64,000 nucleotides of DNA from Chersky-840 sp963810195 (GCA_963810195.1 CAWEMO010000004.1:1-64000), one strand, 5' to 3'. Shown: positions 17,215-25,767, counted from the stretch's first letter. Notes: generated by a model not told the origin, from the letters alone. Made by a program: numbers and translations.

Positions 17215-17372
17215 TCTGCGTCGTCCTCGCCGGACTGCATGTGAAGGAGCCTTTCTGCTCTGACGATGGCCGCCCGCTCGCCTTAGGTTGGCCTTGCGTG
17301 ATCGAGCAAGTCGTTTGGGAACGCGAGGCGGCTCGTGGCCGTTACTAGCCAGGGTCGACCGAGGGGAGCGTT

Positions 17373-18011
17373 ATGGGTATGAGTATCGGTAGAAAAATCC
17401 TGTTGTCAGGCGTCGTGGTGGTGATGCCACTTGCCTTGGTTGCCATTGCGACAAGTGGACCCGCCTCCGCAAAGACAACAAAGTTCTCGGGCAATGCGCC
17501 GGGGACCGTTAGCTGCTCGGTGATCACCGGCAAGGTTTCGTTCAAGCCACCGCTCAAGTTGACGAGCGGGGGGACGACGATCAAGGCCAAGGGTGCCTTC
17601 AGCGTCTGCCACGCCAGCAACCCAAGTGTCGCGATCACCTCGGGCAAGTTCAAGGCCGCCATCACGGGCAGCGCTACTCCTGGATGTGCCGGTCTGGCAG
17701 GCGGAACGGCCTCCGAGAGCTTCACCGTCAAATGGAAGGGTGACTACAACGGCACCAAGGCCAAGTTCACCGCCAGCACCATCGTGGTGAAGGGCAGCAC
17801 CATCGTGACCAACGGGGCCGGTGACGAGGGATTCGAGCTTCCCAACCCGTCCAACGAACCCAACGGCACGACCACAAGCGGGTCCTTCGCGGGTGTCAGT
17901 TCCTCGGAGTCCTTCGCCTACACCACGGAGACGGCTTCGGCGTTCTCTGCGGCGTGTGGTCCGGGCATCCACTCCGTCATCATCGGGAGTGGGTCGCTGA
18001 ACGGCGCATAG
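17373..18011 (+). CDS. Secreted protein of unknown function
   Basis: A 212-residue exported protein with a signal peptide (about residues 1-33, cleavage likely after ASA). The mature part is rich in Thr, Ser, Gly and Lys with alternating polar and hydrophobic residues, which suggests an all-beta fold. It contains four Cys (TVSCSV, SVCHAS, PGCAGL, AACGPG) that could form two disulfides outside the cell. I do not recognise a named domain, but proteins of this style are frequent in Acidimicrobiia. The ATG at 17373 is well supported by GAGGGGAG four bases upstream. The gene ends in front of a strong hairpin, so it is probably monocistronic. Confidence 0.75.
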   Translation: MGMSIGRKILLSGVVVVMPLALVAIATSGPASAKTTKFSGNAPGTVSCSVITGKVSFKPPLKLTSGGTTIKAKGAFSVCHASNPSVAITSGKFKAAITGSATPGCAGLAGGTASESFTVKWKGDYNGTKAKFTASTIVVKGSTIVTNGAGDEGFELPNPSNEPNGTTTSGSFAGVSSSESFAYTTETASAFSAACGPGIHSVIIGSGSLNGA

Positions 18012-18059
18012 TGACAATGACCGACCCAGTCGGTCACCAGTAAGTCAACATTTGGTACC

Positions 18060-18098
18060 AGGATCCTGGGGGTGGGTTCATCCCATCCCCAGGATCCT
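18060..18098 (+). terminator. Strong terminator-like hairpin
   Basis: The arms at 18060-18076 and 18082-18098 pair over 17 bp with a single G-T wobble, around a five-base loop (TTCAT). Only a short T-rich stretch (TTGT) follows, so it is a strong stem with a weak U tract. It lies 48 bp after the stop of the secreted-protein gene. Confidence 0.65.
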
Positions 18099-18307
18099 TT
18101 GTCATGGGATACCGCGAGACTCCTCATCGCGGCACCACCCCTCGGAGAACCGCGCACGGAGGCCTCGGGGCACCACGGCCTTCCGGGAGCGCCTGCGGAC
18201 GCGGGTGCCCGTCCGGCCTACGGAGGCATCCGACCCCTAGGTCAGATTGTGTGAGGCAAGCCGTATTTTGAATGTCCTGATGGATATCGGTCCGGAAGCA
18301 GTCGGCA

Positions 18308-19405
18308 TCAGGAGTTGCGGGCGCCGAGGCGCGCCACCCACGGGGGGAGACGTCCCTCAGCGCTCAACGTCGCAATGGCGAATCTCGGAATGTCGGAAAA
18401 TGACCGATAGGCGACATAACGGGACACCCAACGCGGACGGAACTTGTTGGTAAACACGAAGAGACGGGGTGCACCAGCGGGATTGAGTCGTCTGATAGCA
18501 CGAGCTGCGGCCCCGTTCCCCGAGGCCACATCCAGGCTCTGGAGCAGCCTCCGAAACGCCACGAAGTTGAGGGACAGCTCGATGACCCCGTTGTCTCGAG
18601 CCCATTGGAGGACGTCAAAGATCATGCGTTCGCCGATACCGTTCGGCGCACTCGGGACGCGACGCATCGCGTCGACCGACAGCTTGTTGCCACTGCACGA
18701 TGAATATCGCTGGAACCCCATGAGTGCGCCCATGCGATCGCGACAGATGACCACCAGACAAGTCGGCTGGGGGATACTAAACGGCTCCTCAAGGGCGGCA
18801 GAGAAGCCCTCCTCGCGCTGCCCTTGCCGAGCCCGGACGGTGATCTCGCGCAACGAGTCGATAAGCGAAGGGGAGATATCGGCCTCGCGCATGATCTCCG
18901 TCGTGACACCGAAGTTCGCGGAGCGCTTGACCGCCTGACGAACATTCCGCATCCGCGGGCTGTCCAAAGTGAAGCTCGCGACATCGAGGATGGCCTCGTC
19001 GCCCAGATAGAGAGTCCTGAACCCGAGACGCTCGTAGAAGGCTAATCGGTCTTCGCGGACGAGCATGATGACCGGTCGTAGACCCTGCTCATTGGACTGG
19101 GTCACGAACTGTTGCAGGCAATCGGGGAACTGGTCTCTCGTTCCGATCGGATCTCCCGAGCCGAGTGCGACGCCGAAGAGTGACCTGTATGCAAGCGCCG
19201 CGCTCCGGTCCGGTGCGAAGACGTAATCCTTGTCTTCGCGGGTCGCGAACGGGTCGAGGGTGTCGCCGTCGCTGAAAGGGCTGTGGATCAACTCGCGAAT
19301 GCGAGCCCGATCAGCCAACAGCGCCTCGGAGCGAGTAGGCCCGGAAAGGTCGGAAGCCAGAGATCGTGGGGTACCCGACCCCCGCCGTCGATTGTTGAAA
19401 GACAC
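18308..19405 (-). CDS. DUF2156 / phosphatidylglycerol-lysyltransferase C-terminal domain protein
   Basis: A 365-residue soluble protein made of the two GNAT-like halves found in the C-terminal domain of MprF-type lysyl-phosphatidylglycerol synthases and in stand-alone DUF2156 proteins. Family hallmarks are AALAYRSLFGVALGSGDPIG, then FYERLGFRTLYLGDEAILDV, then MRNVRQAVKRS, and in the second half GALMGFQRYSS, DAMRRVPSAPNGIGERMIFD and LSLNFVAFRRLL. No membrane helices are present, so it lacks the flippase part of MprF. The likely activity is aminoacyl transfer from charged tRNA to a lipid or other acceptor. The start is GTG at 19405. The gene is richer in A+T than the right-hand core genes and has no related neighbour. 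Confidence 0.85.
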   Translation of the reverse strand: MSFNNRRRGSGTPRSLASDLSGPTRSEALLADRARIRELIHSPFSDGDTLDPFATREDKDYVFAPDRSAALAYRSLFGVALGSGDPIGTRDQFPDCLQQFVTQSNEQGLRPVIMLVREDRLAFYERLGFRTLYLGDEAILDVASFTLDSPRMRNVRQAVKRSANFGVTTEIMREADISPSLIDSLREITVRARQGQREEGFSAALEEPFSIPQPTCLVVICRDRMGALMGFQRYSSCSGNKLSVDAMRRVPSAPNGIGERMIFDVLQWARDNGVIELSLNFVAFRRLLQSLDVASGNGAAARAIRRLNPAGAPRLFVFTNKFRPRWVSRYVAYRSFSDIPRFAIATLSAEGRLPPWVARLGARNS

Positions 19406-19669
19406 GCATCACCCTATCCTTCGACACTCGTTGAATTTCCCAGTCGGGCTAGTCGTCGTTATCGACCGAGCGAACCCAGTCACACAGCAGGCCGATACCA
19501 CGACGGAGTCTGCGGAATCACTTCACGTCGACCATCGCATGGTTGCTGCGCAAGCATGAACTCGTCCCAGATCAGAACTGGTCGTCAAATGCGCTCACCC
19601 AGTAGTCGTGGAACCGAACCGAAATCGACGAGAACGACCGAGGGAGCCTCGGACGTCGTCCGCTAAGGT

Positions 19670-21856
19670 CTAGTTCGCCCCGGCCTGCAACTTCTCGATC
19701 GGACGAGCGAACGTAGGCGTGTCGGAGACGAGAACGCTGTGGTCGTTGAACTGACCTAGGTGTCCCACGAGGTCGCGATCAAGCAACCGAACAAATGAAT
19801 CAACCAAATTGGCTGCAAATTCGCTCCCGCTCCCCGCCAAGAGACGCGAGCGCGACTCCGCCTCGCTGAGTCCGGGACGATAGGGCCGATCCGTCCGCAT
19901 CGAGGCGAAGGCGTCGCAGACACTGAGAATCTGCGCTTCAATGCAGATCTCGTTAGCCCGAAGACCCTTGGGATAGCCGGTGCCGTCGAGTCGCTCGTGG
20001 TGTTGACCGATGATCTCGGCAACTTGCCGCATGCCGGGAACGGCCGACACGAGAAGCTCCCCCTGGGCAGGGTGGGCAAGGATGAACTGCCATTCCTCGG
20101 GAGTCAGGCGTTCTGCCTTTGTGAGAATTTGCACGGGGACTGCCACTTTGCCGACGTCGTGCAGGCGGGCCGCTAGGTCGCAGCGCCGCTGGGTAAATTC
20201 GTCCAACCCGAGTTCGTTCGCCATAGCTACCGCCCAACGGGCAATGGCGCTCCCGTGCTCCACCGGGGCCTGGTAGGCGTCTACCAGATCGGCGAGCGTC
20301 TCGAGGTAGCTGACCACCGGATCCGCCGGCCCGCGCCGAAGAAAGTTCGGCGGTGGATCGAAGCTCCCGACGACAAGCCTGTCCCGGCCAGCGCTCTTGG
20401 CGGCATATAGGGCACGGTCGGCTGCAGCGGCCAGATCGGCCGGAGTGCGCACGTGGTCGGGATAGGTGACAATCCCGGCCGATACCGTGACGGGAATCTG
20501 GAGATTCGCCGAGACCTCAAAGGGCTCCGATTTGATCGCGTTGCTCAAACGTGACGCGGTGCGTTGGGCTTCATCAACCCCCGCACCAGCTAGGAGGACG
20601 ACAAACTCCTCTCCCCCGTAGCGAGCAAGCACATCCCCCTGGCGCATACCGCGCCGCAGGCGATCAGCGATATCGCGGAGCACCAGGTCTCCTGCAGCGT
20701 GCCCGTATCCATCGTTTACCGACTTGAAGAAGTCGACGTCGAATAGCACCATGCTGAGCGGCTGTCCAGAGCGCTCAGCCCGGGCGCAGTCGATCTCATA
20801 GTGGGTCTCGAAATACCTGCGGTTCCGGAGGCCGGTAAGCAAGTCGACAACTGCTATGCGACGCTGTTCGCTGACCATCCCCATGAGCCGAAGGATGACC
20901 AAGACGAAGAGAAGGGCCGTGCCTGCCGCGATCACGGGAAAGACATACAGGGTGTTCCGCCCCTGCTCGATGAGCAGCACGCCCGGGACAGCGACCGCGG
21001 CGAAGCCCAGGCCGATCAACCGTGTCGCGGTCGGAACCCGGCTCTTGGTCGGCGCCGGATCACTCAGATGGACCATGGACGGATCGAGGGCACTGGCGCC
21101 GATGAGCAGGTAGTAACCGACCCACATCCCGTCGAGGAGGCCGCCGGGATGGTAGGTCCCGGCGATCTGCTGAAGCGCATACGTGGTATCAGTGGCGAAG
21201 AGCAACACCAATGCCGCGCCAAGCAGCCAGAAGGACTTGGTCTTCCTCCCTGTCCCGACGAGCAGCCACAGGGCCATGGCCAGCATGATCACGTCCATGA
21301 TTGGGTACGCAGCCGATGTGGCACGTGACAAGGTGCCTTGGCCAGGCGAGTTGATGGACGGAGCGATGACGAAGATCCACGACAGCATGGCCGCCGTCAC
21401 GGCGAGCACACCAGCGTCGATGAGAGCGGCGCGGTCGCCTCCCGGAGACCGGCGACGAATGAAGATGACTAGGGCGACAATGAGAACCGGATAGTGAAGC
21501 AGATACAAGACGTCGGAGACAGAGGGGTATCGCGTGAGCTTGAGAAGATCGTTGCGAATGTAAAAGGTGACATCCCCCGCGGCATAGACGGCCTGACTCA
21601 CGAGAACGAGATACCAGGCCAACGGCCGTGTAGGCCGGTTACGCCAGACGCCGATAATGATGGCACCGACAGCCGAAGCGCTCACCAAGCAGTACAGGGC
21701 CACCTTCCAGACTGCTTCGGGACCCCCGCGCCCACTCGGAACGAGGTAGTACCCCGCCAAGACTGCAGAACCGCCGACGACATAGAGCAGAGGCAGGTGA
21801 GGGACCGTTCTCCCTTCGTGCCAACGTCTGTGCGGCTGAGCCGCCGAGGTCGCCAT
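19670..21856 (-). CDS. Membrane GGDEF / HD-GYP cyclic-di-GMP enzyme
   Basis: Bifunctional cyclic-di-GMP protein of 728 residues. The N-terminal half has eight or more hydrophobic segments forming a membrane sensor domain. The diguanylate cyclase domain follows (DLLTGLRNRRYFE, DVDFFKSVNDGYGHAAGD) with an intact GGEEF catalytic motif (YGGEEFVVLL). The C-terminal HD-GYP phosphodiesterase domain shows LAARLHDVGKVAVP, HHERLDGTGYPKGL and a metal-site-compatible set of His/Asp residues. Both active sites look intact, so synthesis and hydrolysis may be switched by the membrane part. I place the start at the ATG at 21856, where the Ala/Thr-rich cytoplasmic N-terminus begins; the in-frame extension to 22072 looks non-coding. 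A 7-bp hairpin lies 14 bases upstream of this start. Confidence 0.9.
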   Translation of the reverse strand: MATSAAQPHRRWHEGRTVPHLPLLYVVGGSAVLAGYYLVPSGRGGPEAVWKVALYCLVSASAVGAIIIGVWRNRPTRPLAWYLVLVSQAVYAAGDVTFYIRNDLLKLTRYPSVSDVLYLLHYPVLIVALVIFIRRRSPGGDRAALIDAGVLAVTAAMLSWIFVIAPSINSPGQGTLSRATSAAYPIMDVIMLAMALWLLVGTGRKTKSFWLLGAALVLLFATDTTYALQQIAGTYHPGGLLDGMWVGYYLLIGASALDPSMVHLSDPAPTKSRVPTATRLIGLGFAAVAVPGVLLIEQGRNTLYVFPVIAAGTALLFVLVILRLMGMVSEQRRIAVVDLLTGLRNRRYFETHYEIDCARAERSGQPLSMVLFDVDFFKSVNDGYGHAAGDLVLRDIADRLRRGMRQGDVLARYGGEEFVVLLAGAGVDEAQRTASRLSNAIKSEPFEVSANLQIPVTVSAGIVTYPDHVRTPADLAAAADRALYAAKSAGRDRLVVGSFDPPPNFLRRGPADPVVSYLETLADLVDAYQAPVEHGSAIARWAVAMANELGLDEFTQRRCDLAARLHDVGKVAVPVQILTKAERLTPEEWQFILAHPAQGELLVSAVPGMRQVAEIIGQHHERLDGTGYPKGLRANEICIEAQILSVCDAFASMRTDRPYRPGLSEAESRSRLLAGSGSEFAANLVDSFVRLLDRDLVGHLGQFNDHSVLVSDTPTFARPIEKLQAGAN

Positions 21857-22126
21857 GTCGATGCGCGGACCCGACCCCTGAGGTCGGGGCCTTTCTCCCC
21901 TCCTTTCGAGTCGGCTCGGCAGTGTCGGAGCATTAGGGCCGAAAGACCCAAAATCGAGCCTCGGCGCCGGCGGTCCACCCGGTCGACGCACAACTGCCTC
22001 TGCCACTGTGTCCGAGCCTCCGCAACGAGCCGTGTCCGCCGTATCAGCCGATCGTGCACGCGGTGGCGACATCCCAATAACGGCTACGGCGCACCAGGGG
22101 ATCCGACGTACGGATCCGCACCGTGC

Positions 22127-22810
22127 TCACGCCACGAGCGTCACGCAGCAATGTCCGGGCGACGGATCGAGGCGAGCCGTCGAGTCGGGGAGTCCTGCGG
22201 CTTCGACGACTCCCTTGATCAGCTCGTGGTTCATCCCGCAGACCAACGCTCGGTGCTCCTCGGACAGGGCGTGAAACGGGCAGTTCGCCAGGGTCATCGT
22301 GGCGCCCGCCACCCGTGGTTCGTAGCCGTACTCGGCGAGGAGCCCGCAGACCTGTTCGATCGCCCATGACCGCTGACCCCCGTCCCGCTGGACACGGGCC
22401 CCGATGGTGTGCCCGTACTCTCGGGCGACCGATCGGAGGGCGTCGGTCACGGTGACCGATCCGTCGGCTGCCCGCTCCACCGCTCGCGCCAGGAGAAGGG
22501 CGGCGACTTCATAGTGACGCTCGGGAACGGTGACGGCGAACTCAACCTGCGCCCGGCGGTACAGCTTCGCCGGTCTGCCCGCTCCTGGGCCACCCCGTCC
22601 CGGCGGGCGGCGGAACTCGACTTCGAGGAGACCGAGATCGGCGAGCTTGTCGAGATGGAACGCCGCCACCGAACGGGCGATCCCCAGGTCGGCGGCGGCC
22701 TGGTCCCTGCCCACTTCTTCTTCCCGGCCGGCCACGTAGTCATAGAGACGCCGACGCATGGGCTCGTGCAAAGCGGCGAGGGCGGCGAGACGCCCATCTT
22801 CCGAGGCCAT
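22127..22810 (-). CDS. HTH regulator with C-terminal cysteine cluster (SufR-like)
   Basis: A 227-residue transcription regulator. The N-terminal winged helix-turn-helix (about residues 8-75) contains LHEPMRRRLYDYV and ARSVAAFHLDKLADLGLLEV. The C-terminal domain has Cys residues in VCGLLAEYG, NCPFHALSEEHRALVCGMN and PSPGHCCVTL. This layout matches SufR-type regulators, which bind an iron-sulfur cluster and sense Fe-S or redox status; I recall this from the family, not from an alignment. The gene is divergent from a 39-codon ORF, folE and a ferredoxin-reductase-like flavoprotein, and the shared 91-bp region carries a promoter overlapped by an inverted repeat. It probably controls itself and that operon. 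Other ArsR/DeoR-like regulators with metal-binding cysteines cannot be excluded. Confidence 0.8.
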   Translation of the reverse strand: MASEDGRLAALAALHEPMRRRLYDYVAGREEEVGRDQAAADLGIARSVAAFHLDKLADLGLLEVEFRRPPGRGGPGAGRPAKLYRRAQVEFAVTVPERHYEVAALLLARAVERAADGSVTVTDALRSVAREYGHTIGARVQRDGGQRSWAIEQVCGLLAEYGYEPRVAGATMTLANCPFHALSEEHRALVCGMNHELIKGVVEAAGLPDSTARLDPSPGHCCVTLVA

Positions 22811-22817
22811 GACCCCA

Positions 22818-22885
22818 GTCTAAAACCAATCTACGTTGACAGAATTCGTCCGGGCTTCTAAAGTCCACAACACAAGTCTTTAGAA
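22818..22885 (+). promoter_or_regulatory. Promoter and inverted-repeat operator of the folE operon
   Basis: TTGACA at 22836-22841 is followed after exactly 17 bp by TAAAGT at 22859-22864, a near-consensus sigma-70-type promoter reading right. TTCTAAAG (22856-22863) and its inverse CTTTAGAA (22878-22885) form an 8-bp inverted repeat with a 14-bp spacer that overlaps the -10 box and likely start site. A related TCTAAAA sits at 22819-22825, near the regulator start. The layout fits repression by the divergent SufR-like protein. Confidence 0.6.
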
Positions 22886-22901
22886 CAAAAGGGGAGCGAT
22901 C

Positions 22902-23021
22902 ATGGCAGCGACTGCCGTCAGGTCCACGCCGGCGCGGGAGACCGTCGGGCGAGTGCAGGCGCTGGCCCGGCTGGCGGCGGCCAACGCTTCGCAACGGCCC
23001 ATGCATTCACCTGGCGCCTGA
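22902..23021 (+). CDS. Short ORF (39 codons) upstream of folE
   Basis: An ATG at 22902 is preceded by AGGGGAG with five-base spacing, the best ribosome binding site in this neighbourhood. It opens a 39-codon frame (start MAATAVRSTPARETVGRVQA) ending 13 bp before the annotated folE start. The product is basic and Ala-rich with no cysteine, and I do not recognise it. It is the first translated unit after the promoter at 22836, so it could be a genuine small protein or a leader that couples translation to folE. Confidence 0.5.
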   Translation: MAATAVRSTPARETVGRVQALARLAAANASQRPMHSPGA

Positions 23022-23034
23022 CCGGCGACGTCCG

Positions 23035-23745
23035 GTGCGAAACATCGAAGGAGGGTCGGGGAACGGCGCTCGCGTGACCGAGACGGAGACGGGGCCCCGG
23101 GCCACGGCGAAGATCGCAAGCGCCGGAGCACCGGCTCCGCCACGATTCAGCGGCAAGACACTTCACTCGAGGTCCGAGCATCGCCATCGCGGTGTGGATC
23201 TCGTGCGTGCCACTCAGGCGGTGGCAGACCTCCTCGATGCGTCGGGTGTGGACAGGGAGAACGAGGGTCTGGCCGGCGCGCCCGAGCGGGTGGCACGATC
23301 GCATGCCGAGATGATCACGCTCGAACCCTCCGAGGCGACCACCTTTCCCAACGACGAGGGCTACGACGAGCTGGTCGTGGTCCGTGACATCGCATTCTCC
23401 TCGCTGTGCGAGCACCACCTTCTCCCTTTCGTCGGCGCCGCTCACGTCGCGTACCTCCCGGGAAGACGCTTGCTCGGGCTCTCCAAGCTGGCCCGAATGG
23501 TGACGTACTTCTCCCGGCGCCTGCAGGTCCAAGAGCGCCTCACCACCCAGGTGGCCGACTGGTTGGTGGCGGAGCTGCAGCCGAAGGGGGTGGGGGTCGT
23601 CATCGAGGCCCACCACACGTGCATGTCCTTGCGGGGAGTGAAGGCCACCGGGGCGCGGACGATCACCTCGAAGCTCTTCGCCCTGCTCTGTGACGACCCT
23701 CGTTCTCGCCAGGAGTTCCTCGCCCTGGCCTCGACTGCCTCTTAG
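23035..23745 (+). CDS. folE: GTP cyclohydrolase I
   Basis: Converts GTP to 7,8-dihydroneopterin triphosphate, the first step of tetrahydrofolate and pterin synthesis. The 236 residues carry the FolE signatures: zinc ligands in SSLCEHHLLPF (Cys and His), AYLPGRRLLGLSKLARMV, QERLTTQVADWL and the third zinc ligand in HHTCMSLRGVKATGA. The usual zinc Cys/His/Cys set is complete, so this is the zinc-dependent type IA enzyme. The N-terminal about 40 residues are not conserved and the start is uncertain: GTG at 23035 or GTG at 23074. It is translated just after the 39-codon ORF and 14 bp before the flavoprotein gene, so the three form an operon under the promoter at 22836. Confidence 0.92.
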   Translation: MRNIEGGSGNGARVTETETGPRATAKIASAGAPAPPRFSGKTLHSRSEHRHRGVDLVRATQAVADLLDASGVDRENEGLAGAPERVARSHAEMITLEPSEATTFPNDEGYDELVVVRDIAFSSLCEHHLLPFVGAAHVAYLPGRRLLGLSKLARMVTYFSRRLQVQERLTTQVADWLVAELQPKGVGVVIEAHHTCMSLRGVKATGARTITSKLFALLCDDPRSRQEFLALASTAS

Positions 23746-23759
23746 CTTAGGGAGCCACC

Positions 23760-24989
23760 ATGACGGATACGCAGACCTTCGTGATCGCGGGCGCCAGCCT
23801 GGCCGGTGCCAAATGCGCCGAGACGTTGCGCAGCGAAGGATTCGACGGTCGGATCGTGCTCGTGGGTGAGGAGCCCGTTCGTCCCTACGAACGCCCACCG
23901 CTCTCGAAGGGATATCTCCGGGGGGAAGTGGGCTTCGACGCGGCCGCTGTCCATGCCGAGGACTTCTACAAGACTCAATCCATCGAGCTCATCACGTCCA
24001 CCACCGTCACGGCGATCGATCCCACCAGCAAGGTCGTCACCCTCGATCCCGGGGGCCCCTTGCCCTACGACCACGTGCTGTTGTCGACCGGGGCTGCTCC
24101 TCGCTCATTGTCCATCCCCGGGTCGGAGCTTGCCGGGATTCACTATCTGCGCAGCATCGCGAGCTGCGACGCCTTGCGTGGAGCCCTTGACCACGCGCAC
24201 AAGGTCGTCGTCATCGGTGGTGGTTGGATCGGGTCCGAAGTCGCCGCTTCGGTTCGCCAGCTGGGCAAGGACGTGGCCATGGTCGAGGCCGCCCAGGTCC
24301 CGCTCGAGCGGGTCCTGGGCACCGAGATGGGGACGATGTTCAAGGATCTGCACATCGACCACGGCGTCGAGCTGCATCTGGGAGTGGGCGTGGAGGCGTT
24401 TCAGGGCACACACTCGGCCGAGGAGGTCACGCTCGCCGACGGTACCGCCGTCCAGGGCGACCTGTTCGTGGTAGGTGTGGGCGTCACCCCGCGAACGGAG
24501 TTGGCCGAAGGTGCCGGGCTCGAGCTCGGCAACGGGGTCGTCGTGGACGAATACCTCGCCACGAGCGTGCCGGGGATCCGGGCCGCAGGCGACGTCGCCA
24601 ACGCCTATCACCCGGTGTTGGGTGCCCGCATTCGCCTCGAACACTGGTCGGCCGCCCTCAACCAGGGACCTGTGGCGGCAAGAAACATGTTGGGTCAGAA
24701 GGTGCCCTACACCAAGATTCCCTATTTCTTCTCCGACCAGTACGACCTCGGGATGGAGTACAGCGGATACGCCGTCGACTGGGACAATCTTGTCTTTCGG
24801 GGAGATCGAGAACAGCGCAAGTTCATCGCATTCTGGCTGGCGCAGGGACGCGTCGTCGCCGGCATGAACGTGAACGTGTGGGACGTCGCCGACAAGATCG
24901 CCTCGCTCGTGGCCTCGAAGCACATCGTGGACATAGGCCAACTCGAGGATCCCGATACTGACCTCGCCGCCCTGGTCGGAGATGCTTGA
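23760..24989 (+). CDS. Ferredoxin/rubredoxin reductase-type FAD oxidoreductase
   Basis: A 409-residue pyridine-nucleotide-dependent flavoprotein of the putidaredoxin/ferredoxin reductase family, which passes electrons from NAD(P)H to a small iron-sulfur protein. It has the N-terminal FAD motif (FVIAGASLAGAKCAETLR), RPYERPPLSKGYL typical of this subfamily, the NAD(P)H-binding GGGWIGSEVAASVRQLG, the second FAD motif IRAAGDVAN, and the C-terminal LEHWSAALNQG and FSDQYDLGMEYSGYA. In the first motif the usual GxGxxG is GASLAG, which is seen in this family. The gene follows folE by 14 bp. No ferredoxin or oxygenase is adjacent. Control by an Fe-S-sensing regulator would fit a redox partner of iron-sulfur proteins. 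Confidence 0.9.
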   Translation: MTDTQTFVIAGASLAGAKCAETLRSEGFDGRIVLVGEEPVRPYERPPLSKGYLRGEVGFDAAAVHAEDFYKTQSIELITSTTVTAIDPTSKVVTLDPGGPLPYDHVLLSTGAAPRSLSIPGSELAGIHYLRSIASCDALRGALDHAHKVVVIGGGWIGSEVAASVRQLGKDVAMVEAAQVPLERVLGTEMGTMFKDLHIDHGVELHLGVGVEAFQGTHSAEEVTLADGTAVQGDLFVVGVGVTPRTELAEGAGLELGNGVVVDEYLATSVPGIRAAGDVANAYHPVLGARIRLEHWSAALNQGPVAARNMLGQKVPYTKIPYFFSDQYDLGMEYSGYAVDWDNLVFRGDREQRKFIAFWLAQGRVVAGMNVNVWDVADKIASLVASKHIVDIGQLEDPDTDLAALVGDA

Positions 24990-25031
24990 CGGCGTCGGCA
25001 TTGCCCTACCATGGACAGCTGAAGATCAGCC

Positions 25032-25580
25032 ATGCGTGTCGTCGACGTTGTCATAGGCGTCGGATGGGTTGTCTTCTGGGTCTATTGGCTGGCGGCGTCA
25101 GTCGGGGTCAAGGCCGGGCGGACGCGGTGGACCGGGTTCGCAGGTGTCCGGGTCGGTGTCATCCTCGTCGTGCTCCTCCTCCTGCGCGCCAGGGCCTTCA
25201 AAGGGCACGTGGCCTCGGTCGACCCATGGTTGCAAGGCATCGGCCTCGCCGGCTTCGTATTGGGACTGGCCCTCGCGGTGTGGGCCCGGATCTACCTCGG
25301 CCGGAACTGGGGCACGCCGATGTCCCAAAAAGAGGACCCAGAGCTCGTCACCAGCGGCCCGTACCGCATGATCCGCCACCCGATCTACTCGGGCATCATC
25401 CTCGCGATGATCGGCACGACCATCGCCGTCAGCCTCTATTGGCTGGTCGCGGTGGCGATCCTCGGAGCGTATTTTCTCTACAGCGCCGTTGCGGAAGAGC
25501 GATTCATGGCGAGTCAATTCCCCGACTCGTATCCGCAGTACAAACGATCCACCAAGATGCTGATCCCCTTCCTCCTCTGA
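25032..25580 (+). CDS. Isoprenylcysteine-methyltransferase-like membrane protein (ICMT/PEMT)
   Basis: A 182-residue integral membrane protein with about five hydrophobic segments and the C-terminal methyltransferase signature of the ICMT/PEMT family: VTSGPYRMIRHPIYSGIIL, then AEERFMASQFPDSYPQYKR. In this family the RHPxY and EE motifs bind S-adenosylmethionine. Bacterial members methylate varied small molecules or lipids and the substrate cannot be read here. It starts 42 bp after the flavoprotein gene and probably ends the folE operon. The ATG at 25032 has only a weak purine stretch upstream. Confidence 0.85.
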   Translation: MRVVDVVIGVGWVVFWVYWLAASVGVKAGRTRWTGFAGVRVGVILVVLLLLRARAFKGHVASVDPWLQGIGLAGFVLGLALAVWARIYLGRNWGTPMSQKEDPELVTSGPYRMIRHPIYSGIILAMIGTTIAVSLYWLVAVAILGAYFLYSAVAEERFMASQFPDSYPQYKRSTKMLIPFLL

Positions 25581-25725
25581 GTACCGCGGTGAGCCCACGA
25601 GGCGCCGCGCCGGTGACGGCACCGACGGGTTGATGCGTCGTCCACCGAGGTTGGGCGCCAGCCGCCTCGTTGCTAGGCTGGGCACGGCCACTTGGCGTGA
25701 CGAACACACTCACGGAGGTGAAAAG

Positions 25726-25767
25726 GTGCGGCACGCGCTCCCACGCAGCCACCCTGGAGTTCGATGA
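25726..25767 (+). CDS. Possible 13-codon leader ORF
   Basis: A GTG at 25726 with GGAGGTG upstream opens a 13-codon frame (MRHALPRSHPGVR). Its TGA overlaps the ATG of the downstream gene in the ATGA arrangement at 25764. It may couple translation of the HMG-CoA-synthase-like gene or be chance. It has no regulatory codon run. Confidence 0.3.
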   Translation: MRHALPRSHPGVR

